DNA from: CAYXOX01 sp964466745
GTDB taxonomy: Bacteria; Pseudomonadota; Alphaproteobacteria; Rhodobacterales; Rhodobacteraceae
Direction: 5' to 3'
NCBI GenBank assembly: GCA_964466745.1
Contig: CAYXOX010000008.1
Span: forward strand, 1 to 51,474
DNA length: 51,474 nucleotides
In this document: positions 51,018 to 51,474 of the stretch, piece after piece
Numbering within the stretch: position 1 is the stretch's first letter
Layout of the letters: each line of letters starts with the position of its first letter
Program-made: the position numbers and the translations under genes
Notes under the pieces: generated by a model
Database searches by the model: none
What the model was told of the DNA's origin: nothing
The model's input: only the letters and a program-made list of their open reading frames with translations

Positions 51018-51474
51018 GTGGAGAAGCGCCTGAACAACGTCCAGATCAAGGCCGCGCCCGACGGCAAGCTGTTCGACGGCGCAGGGCTCACGCTCGTGAA
51101 ATCCGGCCAACGCGGCAAGTGGGTCTACCGATACTCGCACCTGGGCAAGCGTCGGGAAATGGGCCTCGGCAGCTGGCCCGACACGTCCCTGCAAGCAGCC
51201 CGCGCGGCGCGTGCGGAATGGGCCGCCGTCCTTGCATCGGGGCTCGACCCGATCCGCGAGCGCAATGCCCGCGAGATCCGGCAGCGCGAGGAACGAGACC
51301 GCTCGGACCCGATCTTCAAGGACGCGGTCCAGATGGTCTTCGAGCGCAAGCAGGCCACCCTGCGCGGTGGGGGAATGCGGGGACAGTGGATGGGCCCGCT
51401 GGAGCAGCATGTCATCCCTGTGATCGGGAAAACCCCGCTCTCGCTCCTGACGCAGCACGATATTCACCGCGCCA
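51018..51474 (+). CDS. P4-type tyrosine integrase, N-terminal part; truncated by window edge
   Basis: 152 codons are open to the right edge. Residues about 8-85 are the Arm-DNA-binding (DUF4102-like) domain: KLFDGAGLTLVKSGQRGKWV, YRYSHLGKRREMGLGSWPD, SLQAARAARAEWAAVLASGL and DPIRERNA. The core-binding SAM-like domain follows (FKDAVQMVFERKQATLRGGG, LEQHVIPVIGKTPLSLLTQH). The catalytic R-H-R-Y domain lies outside. GTG at 51018 is preceded by GGGGGA 5 nt upstream; an in-frame ATG at 50958 lacks a ribosome binding site. Such integrases mark genomic islands, usually next to a tRNA gene, but none is seen here. Confidence 0.85.
   Translation, partial: MEKRLNNVQIKAAPDGKLFDGAGLTLVKSGQRGKWVYRYSHLGKRREMGLGSWPDTSLQAARAARAEWAAVLASGLDPIRERNAREIRQREERDRSDPIFKDAVQMVFERKQATLRGGGMRGQWMGPLEQHVIPVIGKTPLSLLTQHDIHRA

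Noticed and set aside
1..51474. tRNA, rRNA and CRISPR arrays
   Set aside because: Reading for T-loop signatures, rRNA-like conserved blocks and regularly spaced repeats gave no candidate; a covariance-model search would be needed to be certain.

Overview
This window comes from a very GC-rich alphaproteobacterium. The closest fit is the Rhodobacterales, judged from the divergent putR/putA pair, the many solute-binding-protein ABC systems and the codon usage; this is inference. Nearly all of it is a catabolic and transport region. There are three complete or nearly complete ABC importers, each with its own enzymes, followed by a long block of sugar, amide and lactone enzymes. The right-hand end holds decayed genes, an IS remnant and integrases, and looks like the edge of a genomic island. 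I found no tRNA, rRNA or CRISPR array.

Layout, left to right. (1) 1-7051: a minus-strand operon encodes a ribose-type ABC importer (binding protein, ATPase, permease) followed by a thiamine-diphosphate 2-oxo acid/acetoin dehydrogenase-type complex (E1 alpha, E1 beta, E2; E2 runs off the left edge). It diverges from a SorC-family regulator, and two operator-like palindromes lie between them. (2) 7170-15340: a seven-gene minus-strand dipeptide-type ABC operon ends with an S15/CocE-type hydrolase and a DUF1989 protein. (3) 15652-19699: divergent putR (Lrp family) and bifunctional putA. (4) 20022-21191: a broken secreted clan-A glycoside hydrolase. (5) 21359-24792: a PLP-dependent dehydratase and an aldehyde dehydrogenase, divergent from a DeoR-family regulator. 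(6) 24805-31637: a maltose/glycerol-phosphate-type ABC operon with one Gfo/Idh/MocA oxidoreductase, and a second such enzyme transcribed divergently.

(7) 31634-39881: a tightly coupled eight-gene minus-strand operon: BtpA/SgcQ-family protein, FGGY kinase, HAD phosphatase, a two-subunit enzyme homologous to N,N-dimethylformamidase, two SDR dehydrogenases and an M20 amidohydrolase. (8) 40374-48063: a second FGGY kinase behind a 26-codon leader frame; an operon encoding FrlB-like deglycase, FrlD-like kinase, phosphotriesterase-family hydrolase and creatininase-family amidohydrolase; and a GH116 glycosidase. Blocks 6-8 read together as a pathway that imports a sugar conjugate, then oxidises, phosphorylates and cleaves amide, Amadori and lactone bonds. 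No described pathway known to me has this set of enzymes. (9) 48282-51474: pseudogene remains of an aldo/keto reductase, a TIGR04076-like protein and hydantoinase B, an IS3-family fragment, a truncated integrase and the start of an apparently intact P4-type integrase.

One pattern recurs: in all three ABC operons a perfect GC-rich stem-loop starts 7-15 nt after the binding-protein stop codon.
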